The notes: a model not told the origin generated them from the sequence alone. 64,000 nucleotides of DNA from Bacillus vallismortis (GCF_040784915.1 NZ_CP160797.1:1503001-1567000), one strand, 5' to 3'. Shown: positions 43,088 to 52,934, counted from the stretch's first letter. Numbers and translations: made by a program.

Positions 43088-43569
43088 GATTTCAGAACAG
43101 CGGGAAAACAACGTTTATCGAGCGTATTCTGGAAAAGGCCTCAGAACAGGGGCTCAATTTAGGCTGCTTGAAGCATCACGGTCACGGCGGTGAACCGCAA
43201 ACATTCACTAAAGGAAAAGATACTGATCGTTACCAAGCGGCAGGTGCTGGTGTGACAGCAGTAGAAGGTGCTGGTGTGTTGCAGCTGACAGCCCGCCGCA
43301 AATGGGATTTGCCGCGCCTGATCGAGTTATATTGGTTTCTCGAAATAGACTGCCTTCTGATTGAAGGCTTTAAAAAAGCCCCTTATCCTAAAGTGGTTTT
43401 ACTAAACGAAAAGGAAGATCTAGAAGCACTGCAGGCAGTCAATACAATCGCCATCATCTATAGGAAAAAAGAGCATATGACAGAGCGCCATGGATTACCC
43501 GTTTTTCATGCGGATGATCCGGTTGCTGTGGATTTTGTGCTTTCACAGCTGAAGGGGGAATCGGCGTAA
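43048..43569 (+). CDS. mobB: MobB, GTP-binding molybdopterin-guanine dinucleotide protein
   Basis: The protein has 173 residues. A P-loop VVGFQNSGKTTFIERIL at the N-terminus and LLIEGFKKAPYPKVV further on are typical of MobB, a GTPase that aids MobA. The ATG (MALVRPFP) lies within the end of moeA. The stop codon overlaps the start of moaE (TAATG). Part of the molybdenum-cofactor operon. Confidence 0.93.
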   Translation: MALVRPFPIVQVVGFQNSGKTTFIERILEKASEQGLNLGCLKHHGHGGEPQTFTKGKDTDRYQAAGAGVTAVEGAGVLQLTARRKWDLPRLIELYWFLEIDCLLIEGFKKAPYPKVVLLNEKEDLEALQAVNTIAIIYRKKEHMTERHGLPVFHADDPVAVDFVLSQLKGESA

Positions 43570-44042
43570 TGGAACGGTTTGAGGTCACAAAAACACCCAT
43601 TATTACGGAAGATATCATCAAAAAAGTGGAGAAACGGGAAGTCGGGGCAATTACCACATTTATTGGTACGGTTCGGGAATGGACAAACGGAAAAAGAACG
43701 GTTCGGCTTGAATATGAGGCATATGAACCGATGGCTGTGCAAATGCTGGCTCAAATCGGTACTGAAATCGAAGAAAAATGGGAAGGTGCTTCAGCCGCGA
43801 TCACACATCGTATAGGTGTGCTGGATATCGGTGAAGCGGCGGTTGTGATCGCTGTATCCTCTCCCCATCGAAAAGCTGCTTATGAGGCCAATGAATATGC
43901 GATCGAACGAATCAAACAGATTGTGCCGATTTGGAAAAAAGAAATTTGGGAAGATGGTGAGCAATGGATCGGCGACCAGCTTGAAACAACAGCTTATCCG
44001 AACGGAAAACCAGATTTAAGCGAGGGAGAGCGGCATGATTAA
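43569..44042 (+). CDS. moaE: MoaE, molybdopterin synthase large subunit
   Basis: MoaE with two-fold MoaD converts precursor Z into molybdopterin by adding sulfur. The protein has 157 residues. Family motifs [53 protein letters not shown] and [16 protein letters not shown] are present, including the catalytic lysine (KKE). The start overlaps mobB by one base and the end overlaps moaD by eight bases. Confidence 0.95.
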   Translation: MERFEVTKTPIITEDIIKKVEKREVGAITTFIGTVREWTNGKRTVRLEYEAYEPMAVQMLAQIGTEIEEKWEGASAAITHRIGVLDIGEAAVVIAVSSPHRKAAYEANEYAIERIKQIVPIWKKEIWEDGEQWIGDQLETTAYPNGKPDLSEGERHD

Positions 44043-44268
44043 AATTCTTTTATTTGCAGGGCTTGCGGAACAGGCCGGCACACAAGCATTGGAAATAGAT
44101 ATGGAACAAGCAACGACAGACGAAATAAAAGCGAGTTTAAAAGAACAATACGGCCTCGAATCGATTGATACAGCTATGATTGCCGTTAATGAAAGCTATG
44201 TAAAAGAAAATACCTCCGTATCTTCAAGGGACACGGTAGCCATCATTCCGCCTGTCAGCGGGGGATGA
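44035..44268 (+). CDS. moaD: MoaD, molybdopterin synthase sulfur carrier subunit
   Basis: The protein has 77 residues, with the ubiquitin-like fold. The C-terminus is VSGG, and its last glycine is adenylated by MoeB and converted to thiocarboxylate. The ATG lies within moaE after GAGGGAGAG. It is the last gene of the operon and is followed by a strong terminator. moaA, moaB and moaC are not in this window. Confidence 0.95.
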   Translation: MIKILLFAGLAEQAGTQALEIDMEQATTDEIKASLKEQYGLESIDTAMIAVNESYVKENTSVSSRDTVAIIPPVSGG

Positions 44269-44270
44269 GA

Positions 44271-44299
44271 CCGGACGGCATTCAGCCGTCCGGTTTTTT
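44271..44299 (+). terminator. Terminator of the molybdenum-cofactor operon
   Basis: CCGGACGGC pairs with GCCGTCCGG, then six T residues. Confidence 0.92.
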
Positions 44300-44488
44300 G
44301 TATTTCATTCGCATATTCCCAAGCACCCCCAGCATACAATGATTTTCTGTAAGCGTTTATTTTACATACGTAACTCCCTATAAAGTAAGAGACTCACCCC
44401 ATCATTAGACTGAATTTTAAAAAAACAATAGAAATTTATTTCGGGTATCGATATAGTAAAGATGATAATAAATGGAAAGGTGCTGAAT

Positions 44489-46246
44489 ATGGAGATATTT
44501 AAAAGATTAAAAATGTTTTATTGGCCTTACAGAAAGGTGTTTATGTGGTCGCTTCTGGCCATGCTTTTTATGACTGTGATTACTGTCGTTTACCCGATTA
44601 TCCTGCAAATCACGATTGATGAAATCGTGCTGGGGAGGCAGTATCAGCTTGCAGCATGGGTCAGCTTAGGTTTTATTGCGGTAATGGCCCTGAAAGGAAC
44701 CGCCACTTTTTTTCATCAATATTTAGGAGATATGTTCGGCATCAAATCCGTTTATCGGCTGAGAAATGGCCTGTATGAAAAACTGCAGAGGCTTTCTTTT
44801 TCTTATTATGATAACGCGAAAACAGGTGATTTGATGTCCAGACTGACAGCTGACGTTGAGGGGCTTCGTTTTTTCTTATCATATGGTTTAGCTGAACTCA
44901 TTCGATTCGGTCTGCTGGTCGCCATCAGCCTTTCGGTCATGTTTTACTATTCTGTTCCTCTTACGCTTGTAACAATCGCTGTTCTGCCATTTCTCGCTGT
45001 TGCGGTATATCAGTTCGACAAAAGAGTCCATCCCGCCTTCAGAGGAATTCGCAAGTCGTTTGCGAAACTCAACACAAAAGTCCAGGAAAATATCAGCGGC
45101 ATCAATACGGTTAAATCTCTATCAAGAGAAGATTTTCAGATCAGCACATTCAATAAGGCCAATGCGGAATACAGAACACAGTATTTACAAACATCATCCA
45201 TCTGGTCTGCGTATTTCCCTTTAATGGAGTTCATCGGTAATGTTTGTATTGTGGCTCTCCTCTCCTACGGCGGCTACTTGGTTATGCAGAACCAGCTCAA
45301 TCCCGGTGAGCTTGTCGCTTTTTTCAGCCTTGTCAATTATATGATGTGGCCGATTATGAACTTAGGTTTTGTCATCAATATGTTCTCTCAAGCAAAAGCG
45401 TCAGGTGAACGCCTGCTGGAAATTCTCGAAAAAGAAGAAGACATCACAGACCATGCCCACGCTTTGCATAAACAAAAATTAACAGGAGATGTCCTATTCA
45501 AAAATGTTTCTCTTGCATACGGTAAAGAACAAATAAACGCGCTATGCAATGTCAGTTTTGAGGCAAACAGCGGGAAGGTAATCGGACTATTGGGCCCTAC
45601 AGGTTCAGGCAAAAGCTCAGTTACACAGCTCCTCACCAGATTTTACAGTCCTGTTGGCGGAATGATTACGATTGATGATAAACCTATCACTGATTACTCG
45701 TTAAAAACCCTTCGCTCCAATATCGGGGTCGTTCTTCAAGAATCTTTTCTGTTTTCATCTACAATTCGATCAAACATTTCGTACGGGAGGCCGAATGCAT
45801 CAATGGAAGACATCATCGAAGCGGCAAAAAGTGCTCAGGCACACGACTTTATTATGGAGCTTCCTGATGGATATGACACTATGCTGGGAGAGAGGGGAAT
45901 GGGGCTTTCCGGCGGACAGAAACAGCGTATCGCCATTGCGAGAGCCATTTGTTTGAACCCGGGCATTTTAATATTGGATGACGCCACAAGCGCAGTAGAC
46001 ATGCAAACTGAGCACAGCATACAGCTTGCTTTAAAAGAAGTCATGAAAAACCGCACAACCTTTATCATCGCTCACCGCATTTCTTCACTGAAACATGCCG
46101 ATGAAATTCTCGTTTTTGATAAAGGGCGCATTTGTGAAAGGGGAACACATCATGAGCTTCTCGAAAAAGGCGGCTACTATCAAAAGATATACGATTTGCA
46201 ATACCGTGATGCCAAAATGATCAATGAGCCGCATCAGGTCGGATAG
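44489..46246 (+). CDS. yknU: YknU, ABC exporter half-transporter
   Basis: The start is the ATG (MEIFKRLKMFYWPYRK) after GGAAAGGTG, giving 585 residues; a longer frame with nine extra codons has no ribosome site. Six membrane helices (about 15-300) form the exporter domain. The nucleotide-binding domain has Walker A GPTGSGKSS, signature LSGGQKQR and Walker B ILILDDATS. It lies 10 bases before yknV, and the two most likely form a heterodimeric multidrug-type exporter. The substrate is unknown. Confidence 0.93.
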   Translation: MEIFKRLKMFYWPYRKVFMWSLLAMLFMTVITVVYPIILQITIDEIVLGRQYQLAAWVSLGFIAVMALKGTATFFHQYLGDMFGIKSVYRLRNGLYEKLQRLSFSYYDNAKTGDLMSRLTADVEGLRFFLSYGLAELIRFGLLVAISLSVMFYYSVPLTLVTIAVLPFLAVAVYQFDKRVHPAFRGIRKSFAKLNTKVQENISGINTVKSLSREDFQISTFNKANAEYRTQYLQTSSIWSAYFPLMEFIGNVCIVALLSYGGYLVMQNQLNPGELVAFFSLVNYMMWPIMNLGFVINMFSQAKASGERLLEILEKEEDITDHAHALHKQKLTGDVLFKNVSLAYGKEQINALCNVSFEANSGKVIGLLGPTGSGKSSVTQLLTRFYSPVGGMITIDDKPITDYSLKTLRSNIGVVLQESFLFSSTIRSNISYGRPNASMEDIIEAAKSAQAHDFIMELPDGYDTMLGERGMGLSGGQKQRIAIARAICLNPGILILDDATSAVDMQTEHSIQLALKEVMKNRTTFIIAHRISSLKHADEILVFDKGRICERGTHHELLEKGGYYQKIYDLQYRDAKMINEPHQVG

Positions 46247-46255
46247 GGAGGACTT

Positions 46256-48070
46256 ATGAAACAAGCAAAAAAACAAGGAATTTTGGAGCGTTTCTATTAT
46301 TCTTCAGATGAAATCATTGAAAAGCCGTTTAACTGGGCTCAAATGTGGCGGCTGCTGGGCTATGTCAAACCATATCGAAAAACCATTTTGCCGCTTTCTT
46401 TTCTCACCGTTTTGATTGGGACTGCTGTGAAGCTTGTGATCCCCATTCTGATCGGCGTGTATGTTCTCGATCAAGCCATTGCAGAGAAAAACTCGGAGCT
46501 GCTGATCCAGCTCATTTTCATCATTAGCGGTTTATACGTCCTTAATTATGCCGCCAATGTGTTAAGAATCAGATGGATGAATCAGCTTGGCCAGCATGTG
46601 ATTTACGACTTGCGCCAGCATTTGTTTACTCATGTGCAGCGCTTATCCCACCGATTTTTTGATCAGCGGTCGGCTGGATCTATTTTGGTCAGGATTATGA
46701 ATGACATTAACTCTCTTCAGGAGCTCTTTACAAGCGGAGTCATCAACTTATTGACCGACTTGCTGCTTCTGGCCGGCGTTATGATCATTTTGTTTACGCT
46801 GAGTCCTGAGCTGACCATAGCCATTATGGTGACACTGCCGATTATGTTTTTTATTTCAACAAGTCTCAGAAAAAAAATACGCCGCTCCTGGCAAAAGGTG
46901 CGTCTAAAGCAATCAAAGCTGAACTCTCATTTGAACGAAAGCATTCAGGGCATCCGTGTCACACAGGCATTTACGCAGGAAGAAGAAAACATGGCGTATT
47001 TTGACGGCGTCAATCAGGAGAACTATCAATCATGGCAGGAAGCCACAAGAAAAAACGCCATGTTCCGTCCGCTGGTAGAAATGACGAATGCGATTGGAAC
47101 GGGTGTGTTGATTTGGTATGGCGCCACACTCATCATGAATGAAACCATCACGATTGGCGTCTTCGTTTCTTTTGCCTTCTATCTCGGCATGTTTTGGGAA
47201 CCTATTTCGAGACTGGGCCAGGTCTATAACCAGCTGTTAATGGGGATGGCGTCATCTGAGCGCATTTTTGAGTTTCTGGACGAACAGCCAAATGTCAAAG
47301 AGAAGCGGGACGCGATTCATAAGCAAAAAATAAATGGGGAGATCAGCTTCGAAGAGGTTGAATTTTCGTATGATGAAAAACGAAAAGCCCTCCGCGCTGT
47401 TTCCTTCTCTATTCCGGCGGGGTCGACGCTTGCGCTTGTCGGGCATACGGGGAGCGGGAAAACGACGATCGCCAATTTAATCAGCCGTTTTTATGATGCC
47501 GCGGGAGGCACCATAAAAATAGACGGTATTCCGATTCAGGATCTTTCCCTTGCCGGTTTGCGCTCTCAAATCAGCATTGTGCTGCAAGATACATTTATTT
47601 TCTCCGGGACCATCATGGAAAATATTCGTTTCGGCCGGCCGGGTGCTTCAGACGAAGAAGTGATGAAAGCAGCCCGAGCGGTCGGAGCGGATGAGTTTAT
47701 CTCTGGTTTAAGAGAAGGGTACGAAACAGAGGTGGAGGAAAGGGGCAGCGTACTGTCTGCCGGACAGCGCCAGCTCATTTCGTTTGCAAGAGCATTGCTC
47801 GCCGATCCAGCTATTATCATCCTCGACGAAGCAACGGCAAGTATTGATACAGAGACGGAGGTGAAAATTCAACAGGCTTTAAAAACCCTGCTGAAAGGGC
47901 GTACAGCAGTGATGATCGCCCACAGATTATCCACGATCCGCGATGCCGACCGCATCATTGTGCTTGATCACGGCAAGAAAATGGAAGAAGGAAACCATGA
48001 GCAACTGCTTGCTAAAGGGGGCATTTATGCCGGGCTCGTAAAAGCGCAATACAGCACAGAGATAAAATAA
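46256..48070 (+). CDS. yknV: YknV, ABC exporter half-transporter
   Basis: The protein has 604 residues. Six membrane helices (about 40-330) precede a nucleotide-binding domain with Walker A GHTGSGKTT and Walker B IIILDEATAS. The signature reads LSAGQRQL, with Ala for the usual Gly, as often seen in one half of a heterodimeric ABC exporter. It follows yknU after ten bases. The ATG follows AGGGAGGAC. A terminator lies behind it, which separates it from yknW. Confidence 0.93.
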   Translation: MKQAKKQGILERFYYSSDEIIEKPFNWAQMWRLLGYVKPYRKTILPLSFLTVLIGTAVKLVIPILIGVYVLDQAIAEKNSELLIQLIFIISGLYVLNYAANVLRIRWMNQLGQHVIYDLRQHLFTHVQRLSHRFFDQRSAGSILVRIMNDINSLQELFTSGVINLLTDLLLLAGVMIILFTLSPELTIAIMVTLPIMFFISTSLRKKIRRSWQKVRLKQSKLNSHLNESIQGIRVTQAFTQEEENMAYFDGVNQENYQSWQEATRKNAMFRPLVEMTNAIGTGVLIWYGATLIMNETITIGVFVSFAFYLGMFWEPISRLGQVYNQLLMGMASSERIFEFLDEQPNVKEKRDAIHKQKINGEISFEEVEFSYDEKRKALRAVSFSIPAGSTLALVGHTGSGKTTIANLISRFYDAAGGTIKIDGIPIQDLSLAGLRSQISIVLQDTFIFSGTIMENIRFGRPGASDEEVMKAARAVGADEFISGLREGYETEVEERGSVLSAGQRQLISFARALLADPAIIILDEATASIDTETEVKIQQALKTLLKGRTAVMIAHRLSTIRDADRIIVLDHGKKMEEGNHEQLLAKGGIYAGLVKAQYSTEIK

Positions 48071-48073
48071 TAT

Positions 48074-48104
48074 AAAAAGCCTTCAGTATAGATTGAAGGC
48101 TTTT
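48074..48104 (+). terminator. Terminator of yknUV
   Basis: AAAAGCCTTCA pairs with TGAAGGCTTTT. Confidence 0.8.
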
Positions 48105-48124
48105 GGAAATTTATTAGAAAAACA

Positions 48125-48150
48125 TGAAACTTTTCGCTATCACTCTCGTA
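48125..48150 (+). promoter_or_regulatory. SigW promoter of yknWXYZ
   Basis: TGAAAC, 16 bases, CGTA: an exact match to the SigW consensus. The operon is a known SigW target. The promoter excludes any start codon further upstream for yknW. Confidence 0.9.
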
Positions 48151-48183
48151 TTATCTGTTAGACATTCTCAAGGAGGTTTTGAA

Positions 48184-48879
48184 ATGGAAACAAATGTAGA
48201 AAAAAACAACGCAACGGCGACTGAAAAGCCGTCACTTTTTGGAGTGATCACAAATCCGTCCGTTCAATTTGAAAGAATAAGAGAAAGACCGGCTGTATGG
48301 GGACCGCTATTTATTGTTGCAGCCATTATCATCGTCGGTGCCGTGCTGCAATCTCTCGGTACGGATTATAGTGAGCTTATGAAAAGCAGTGACACTCAAG
48401 GATTAACAGCTGAACAAATTGAAACTGTCGCCACAATAACCAAATTTGGAGGAATGGCAGGCGCGATTTTCGGCGGTATCGCAGCGTTATTTATTGCCCC
48501 TCTTATTTATTGGCTCTGTGTAAAACTATCAGGCGGAGTTACGACATACAAAAAAATGCTTTCTCTCGGTCTGTTTGTCTCTTTGATTAGCAGTCTTGGA
48601 TTATTGGTTAACGGAATCGTTGCTTTTACGACTGACACGAATTCGCTTTACAGCATGACATCATTGGCGGGGATTATTCCGTCTGACGGGGCTCTCGCCA
48701 GCGTGTTAAATACTTTTGAGATATTTAGCATATGGAGCTATGTATTATTAGCAATCGGCCTTCACAAAACAGGCGGCATCTCAAAAAAAGCAGGATGGAT
48801 TTCAGTGATTGTTCTTTTCGGAATTTTAGTTGCATTTTCGTTCTTTTCAGGTTTAATCAATTCTGCGGCGGGTGCATAA
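48184..48879 (+). CDS. yknW: YknW, Yip1-family membrane protein
   Basis: YknW acts with the YknXYZ transporter, which protects cells from the killing peptide SDP. The protein has 231 residues from the ATG after AAGGAGG (METNVEKNN). The frame continues upstream through the SigW promoter and that extension is spurious. Five membrane helices fit the Yip1 domain: WGPLFIVAAIIIVGAVL, GAIFGGIAALFIAPLIYWL, then three more. It is first in the SigW operon; yknX starts four bases after its stop. Confidence 0.94.
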   Translation: METNVEKNNATATEKPSLFGVITNPSVQFERIRERPAVWGPLFIVAAIIIVGAVLQSLGTDYSELMKSSDTQGLTAEQIETVATITKFGGMAGAIFGGIAALFIAPLIYWLCVKLSGGVTTYKKMLSLGLFVSLISSLGLLVNGIVAFTTDTNSLYSMTSLAGIIPSDGALASVLNTFEIFSIWSYVLLAIGLHKTGGISKKAGWISVIVLFGILVAFSFFSGLINSAAGA

Positions 48880-48883
48880 ACTC

Positions 48884-50017
48884 ATGAAAAAAGTATGGAT
48901 CGGAATTGGAATCGCCATTTTAGTCGCTCTTTTTATTGGAATCAATATATACCGGTCTGCTGCCCCTACAAGCGGCAGCGCCGGCCAAAAGATACAGGCG
49001 GGAAGCCTTGAAGAAAAAGAAATCTCGTCAACGGTTATGGTTCCCGGCACACTTCAATTTTCAAATGAACAGTATGTCTTTTATGAAGCGGATAAAGGGA
49101 CATTAGAAGACATTAAAGTGAAGGAAGGCGACAAAGTGAAAAAGGGCACGCCTTTAGTCACCTATACAAATGAGCAGCTGAGCCTGGAAAAAGAACAGAA
49201 CCAGTTAACGGCTGAATCCAACCAGCTTCAAATTGACCAAATTCAAGTAAAGATAAATGCGTTAGATCATAAAGAAAAAGAACTGGCAAAACAGGTTGGA
49301 AAGAAAGAAGCAAAAAAACAAATTGAATCTGAGCGTACGGAGCTTCAAATGCAGAAAAAAACGACTGAGATCGATTTAAAACAAACCGAGCTCCAGCGGC
49401 AGTCACTTGCCAATCGGGTGTCAGATCTTGAAGTGAAAAGCGAAATCGAAGGTACGGTTATTAGTGTCAACCAAGAAGCGGCATCTAAAAAATCAGATAT
49501 TCAAGAGCCTGTCATACATATCGGCAACCCAAAAGACCTTGTCGTCTCAGGGAAATTGTCTGAATACGATACACTGAAAATCAAAAAAGGCCAGAAGGTC
49601 ACACTCACTTCAGATGTTATTCAGGATAAAACATGGAAAGGCACAGTTTCCGCAGTCGGACTTGTTCCGGATCAGCAGGAAAGCGCTGCGGTACAAGGAA
49701 CAGAACAAGCGGTTCAATATCCGCTTCAAGTGAAAATAAAAGGGGATCTTCCAGAAGGAAAGCCCGGCTTTAAATTTATCATGAATATTGAAACAGACAA
49801 GCGGAAAGCAAATACGCTTCCTTCAAAGGCAGTCAAAAAAGAAGATGATCAATATTATGTGTATACAGTAAAAGACGGAAAAGCAAAACGAGCTGATGTC
49901 AAAATCGGTGAAGTAACAGATGATCTGACAGAGATTAAAGAGGGGATTTCTCAAGAGGATCAAGTCATTTTGAATCCCTCTGATCAGGTGACCGATGGAA
50001 CGGAAGTGAAAGCATAA
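48884..50017 (+). CDS. yknX: YknX, membrane fusion protein of the YknXYZ transporter
   Basis: The protein has 377 residues from the ATG four bases after yknW; four further upstream codons inside yknW are possible but less likely. One N-terminal membrane helix (about 4-23) anchors an extracytoplasmic adaptor. A lipoyl-like domain (about 60-90), a helical coiled hairpin (about 95-175: LSLEKEQNQLTAESNQLQIDQIQ) and beta-barrel domains follow, as in MacA proteins. It forms a complex with YknY and YknZ. Confidence 0.94.
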   Translation: MKKVWIGIGIAILVALFIGINIYRSAAPTSGSAGQKIQAGSLEEKEISSTVMVPGTLQFSNEQYVFYEADKGTLEDIKVKEGDKVKKGTPLVTYTNEQLSLEKEQNQLTAESNQLQIDQIQVKINALDHKEKELAKQVGKKEAKKQIESERTELQMQKKTTEIDLKQTELQRQSLANRVSDLEVKSEIEGTVISVNQEAASKKSDIQEPVIHIGNPKDLVVSGKLSEYDTLKIKKGQKVTLTSDVIQDKTWKGTVSAVGLVPDQQESAAVQGTEQAVQYPLQVKIKGDLPEGKPGFKFIMNIETDKRKANTLPSKAVKKEDDQYYVYTVKDGKAKRADVKIGEVTDDLTEIKEGISQEDQVILNPSDQVTDGTEVKA

Positions 50018-50710
50018 ATGATTCAGCTTTCTAATGTGAGAAAAAGCTATCAGATCGGCAGGGAAACGTTTGATGTTCTCCATTCTATTGATTTGGACAT
50101 TCATCAAGGGGAATATGTATCGATTATGGGGCCGTCAGGTTCAGGGAAATCGACAATCATGAATATTATCGGCTGTCTTGACCGGCCGACTTCCGGTACG
50201 TATAAATTGGACGGCGAAGATATTTCTTCATATAAAGATAAAGAACTGGCGGCAGTCCGTAACCGGTCCATCGGTTTTGTATTTCAGCAATTCCAGCTTC
50301 TTCCGCGGCTGAACGCCAAAAAAAATGTCGAGCTGCCGATGATTTATTCCGGTATAGGCAAAAAAGAACGTCAAGAGCGGGCTGAGAGAGCGTTGAAAAA
50401 GGTCGGGTTAACCGATCGAATGCTCCACATGCCCAACGAGCTCTCGGGCGGGCAGAAGCAGCGGGTAGCCATTGCGAGGGCAATCGTGAATGAGCCAAAA
50501 TTGATTTTAGCTGATGAACCGACCGGCGCGCTGGATACGAAAACAAGCGCGGCGATTATGGAGCAATTTACAGCATTAAATGCCGAGGGAACAACTATCG
50601 TTCTTGTTACTCACGAGCCGGAAGTCGCAGATTGCACGAATCGAATCGTCATGGTGCGTGACGGAAACATTGTTCCTGCCAGCTCCGGACAAAGGAGCGT
50701 GGGAGAATGA
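50018..50710 (+). CDS. yknY: YknY, ATPase of the YknXYZ transporter
   Basis: The protein has 230 residues and all parts of an ABC ATPase of the MacB/LolD type: Walker [11 protein letters not shown]-loop [12 protein letters not shown], signature LSGGQKQR, Walker [13 protein letters not shown] and the switch histidine in LVTHEPE. The ATG lies directly after the yknX stop (TAAATG). It drives the permease YknZ. Confidence 0.95.
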   Translation: MIQLSNVRKSYQIGRETFDVLHSIDLDIHQGEYVSIMGPSGSGKSTIMNIIGCLDRPTSGTYKLDGEDISSYKDKELAAVRNRSIGFVFQQFQLLPRLNAKKNVELPMIYSGIGKKERQERAERALKKVGLTDRMLHMPNELSGGQKQRVAIARAIVNEPKLILADEPTGALDTKTSAAIMEQFTALNAEGTTIVLVTHEPEVADCTNRIVMVRDGNIVPASSGQRSVGE

Positions 50711-51900
50711 GCCTGTTAGAGAACATCAGAATGGCTTTAAGCTCAGTCCTTGCCCATAAAATGCGTTCGATCTTAACGATGCTCGGCATTATCATTGGTG
50801 TAGGCTCTGTCATCGTCGTGGTTGCGGTAGGACAGGGCGGCGAGCAAATGCTGAAACAGTCGATCAGCGGCCCGGGAAATACTGTGGAGCTGTACTATAT
50901 GCCAAGCGATGAGGAGCTTGCAAGCAATCCGAACGCCTTAGCCGAATCTACTTTTACAGAAAATGATATAAAAGGTTTAAAAGAGATAGAGGGCATCAAA
51001 CAAGTCGTTGCCTCGACTTCTGAAAGTATGACAGCGCGTTATCATGAGGAAGAAACTGATGTCACCATTAACGGAATAAACGATGGATACATGAATGTCA
51101 ATTCTTTAAAAATCGAAAACGGCAAAACCTTTACCGATCATGATTTTTTTGCGGGGAAAAGAGCCGGAGTGATCTCTCAAAAGATGGCTGAAGAACTGTT
51201 TGATAAAACATCCCCTCTCGGAGAAGTTGTCTGGATCAACGGACAGCCTGTTGAAATCATCGGCGTGCTGAAAAAAGAAACAGGCTTGCTTTCTTTCGGT
51301 TTAAGTGAAATGTATGTGCCATTTAATATGATGAAATCTTCTTTTGGCACAAGTGATTTCAGTAACGTATCATTGCAAGTCGAATCAGCAGACGACATAA
51401 AAACAGCTGGAAAAGAAGCGGTACAGCTTGTAAATGACAATCATGGCACAGAAGATTCATATCAAGTGATGAACATGGAAGAGATAGCGGCCGGAATTGG
51501 CAAAGTAACGGCGATTATGACGACGATTATCGGTTCGATTGCAGGTATCTCTCTTTTGGTCGGCGGAATCGGTGTCATGAATATTATGCTCGTATCAGTT
51601 ACAGAACGGACGCGGGAAATCGGAATCAGAAAATCACTCGGTGCGACGAGAGGACAGATTCTGACTCAGTTTTTAATTGAATCAGTCGTATTGACGCTGA
51701 TCGGAGGACTGATTGGAATTGGAATCGGATATGGAGGGGCCTCTCTTGTTTCTGCCATTGCGGGCTGGCCGTCACTCATATCCTGGCAGGTTGTAGGCGG
51801 GGGCGTGCTGTTCAGTATGCTCATTGGCGTTATTTTTGGCATGCTTCCCGCAAATAAAGCCGCAAAGCTTGATCCGATTGAAGCGCTGCGTTACGAGTAG
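50707..51900 (+). CDS. yknZ: YknZ, permease of the YknXYZ transporter
   Basis: The protein has 397 residues of the MacB/FtsX type: one N-terminal helix (SILTMLGIIIGVGSVIVVVAVGQG), a large extracytoplasmic domain (about 50-270) and three C-terminal helices. The motif SVTERTREIGIRKSLGATRGQI is diagnostic. Four bases overlap yknY (ATGA). The operon ends at a palindromic terminator. Confidence 0.95.
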   Translation: MSLLENIRMALSSVLAHKMRSILTMLGIIIGVGSVIVVVAVGQGGEQMLKQSISGPGNTVELYYMPSDEELASNPNALAESTFTENDIKGLKEIEGIKQVVASTSESMTARYHEEETDVTINGINDGYMNVNSLKIENGKTFTDHDFFAGKRAGVISQKMAEELFDKTSPLGEVVWINGQPVEIIGVLKKETGLLSFGLSEMYVPFNMMKSSFGTSDFSNVSLQVESADDIKTAGKEAVQLVNDNHGTEDSYQVMNMEEIAAGIGKVTAIMTTIIGSIAGISLLVGGIGVMNIMLVSVTERTREIGIRKSLGATRGQILTQFLIESVVLTLIGGLIGIGIGYGGASLVSAIAGWPSLISWQVVGGGVLFSMLIGVIFGMLPANKAAKLDPIEALRYE

Positions 51901-51928
51901 CCTCATGCAACATGCATGAGGTTTTTTT
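51901..51928 (+). terminator. Terminator of yknWXYZ
   Basis: CCTCATGC pairs with GCATGAGG, followed by seven T residues. Confidence 0.92.
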
Positions 51929-52105
51929 ATGTTTAGTTTTTCTACTATGAATATAAAAGACTTTTTTCATTAAAATAAGAAGAAAATGTCGTACAATTGT
52001 CCTTATTTTTGTCGAATTTACAGTTTACAAACCCTATAGACATACGTTAATATGGATAAACGTGAAAGATTTTGATAGTTATTGAATGAATTTGAATGAT
52101 TCTAG

Positions 52106-52134
52106 TTGCCTAAATTGAAAAAAGCGTTTACAAT
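52106..52134 (+). promoter_or_regulatory. SigA promoter of fruRKA
   Basis: TTGCCT, 17 bases, TACAAT. A cre-like sequence (AAGCGTTTACA) overlaps the -10. Confidence 0.55.
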
Positions 52135-52140
52135 GAAATT

Positions 52141-52164
52141 GTATTCAAAATGAATACGTTTTCA
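52141..52164. promoter_or_regulatory. Candidate FruR operator and cre-like site
   Basis: GTATTCAAAATGAATAC (52141-52157) is a perfect inverted repeat directly after the predicted RNA start, where a DeoR-type repressor would act. TGAATACGTTTTCA (52151-52164) overlaps it and fits the cre consensus for CcpA with one mismatch. Confidence 0.5.
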
Positions 52165-52178
52165 TTAGGAGGTGAAGC

Positions 52179-52934
52179 ATGCTAACTCCTGAACGGCATC
52201 AATTGATTATTGATCAAATCGAAAAGCATGATGTGGTAAAAATTCAAGAGCTTATAAATCTTACAAACGCTTCTGAATCAACTATCAGAAGAGATTTATC
52301 AACACTTGAAGAACGCGGTTTTTTAAAGCGTGTTCATGGGGGAGCAGCCAAGCTTTCCGATATCAGACTTGAACCCGATATGCTTGAAAAATCATCCAAA
52401 AACCTTCACGATAAATTGAAAATTGCTGAAAAAGCAGTTTCTCTTTTAGAAGAAGGAGATTGCATTTACCTTGATGCAGGCACGACGACTTTGCACATGA
52501 TTGATTTTATGGATAAAAGCAAAGATATTGTCGTAGTCACAAACGGGGTGATGCATGTCGATGCATTAATAAGGAAAGAAATTTCTTTTTACCTGCTTGG
52601 AGGATACGTAAAGCACAGAACGGGCGCGATTATTGGAGGAGCTTCACTGATTGCCATGGATCAGTACAGATTCGACAAGAGTTTTCTGGGGACAAACGGT
52701 GTTCATACAGAGGCTGGATTCACAACGCCGGACCCTGATGAGGCTCTTTTAAAACAGAAAGCTGTCAAACAGGCAAAACACGCTTATGTCTTAGCAGACC
52801 CTTCGAAATTCGGAGAAATTTCATTTTCGGCATTCGCCGGAATAGGCGACGCAACAATCATTACGACTGGCGCTGAAGAGCTTACATTCGATAATTACCA
52901 AGAAAAAACTGTCGTAAAGGTAGTGAAACCATGA
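52179..52934 (+). CDS. fruR: FruR, DeoR-family repressor of the fructose operon
   Basis: FruR represses fruRKA until fructose 1-phosphate appears. The protein has 251 residues. The N-terminal DeoR helix-turn-helix reads VVKIQELINLTNASESTIRRDLSTLEERGFLKRVHGGA. The sugar-phosphate-binding domain shows IYLDAGTTTLHMI and VTNGV motifs. The ATG follows AGGAGGTGAAGC. The stop overlaps fruK by four bases (ATGA). Confidence 0.94.
   Translation: MLTPERHQLIIDQIEKHDVVKIQELINLTNASESTIRRDLSTLEERGFLKRVHGGAAKLSDIRLEPDMLEKSSKNLHDKLKIAEKAVSLLEEGDCIYLDAGTTTLHMIDFMDKSKDIVVVTNGVMHVDALIRKEISFYLLGGYVKHRTGAIIGGASLIAMDQYRFDKSFLGTNGVHTEAGFTTPDPDEALLKQKAVKQAKHAYVLADPSKFGEISFSAFAGIGDATIITTGAEELTFDNYQEKTVVKVVKP

Noticed and set aside
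44489..51900. Possible antibiotic gene cluster around the ABC transporters yknUV and yknWXYZ
   Set aside because: No precursor peptide or biosynthetic gene lies near; the genes are core B. subtilis transporters, the second set under SigW.
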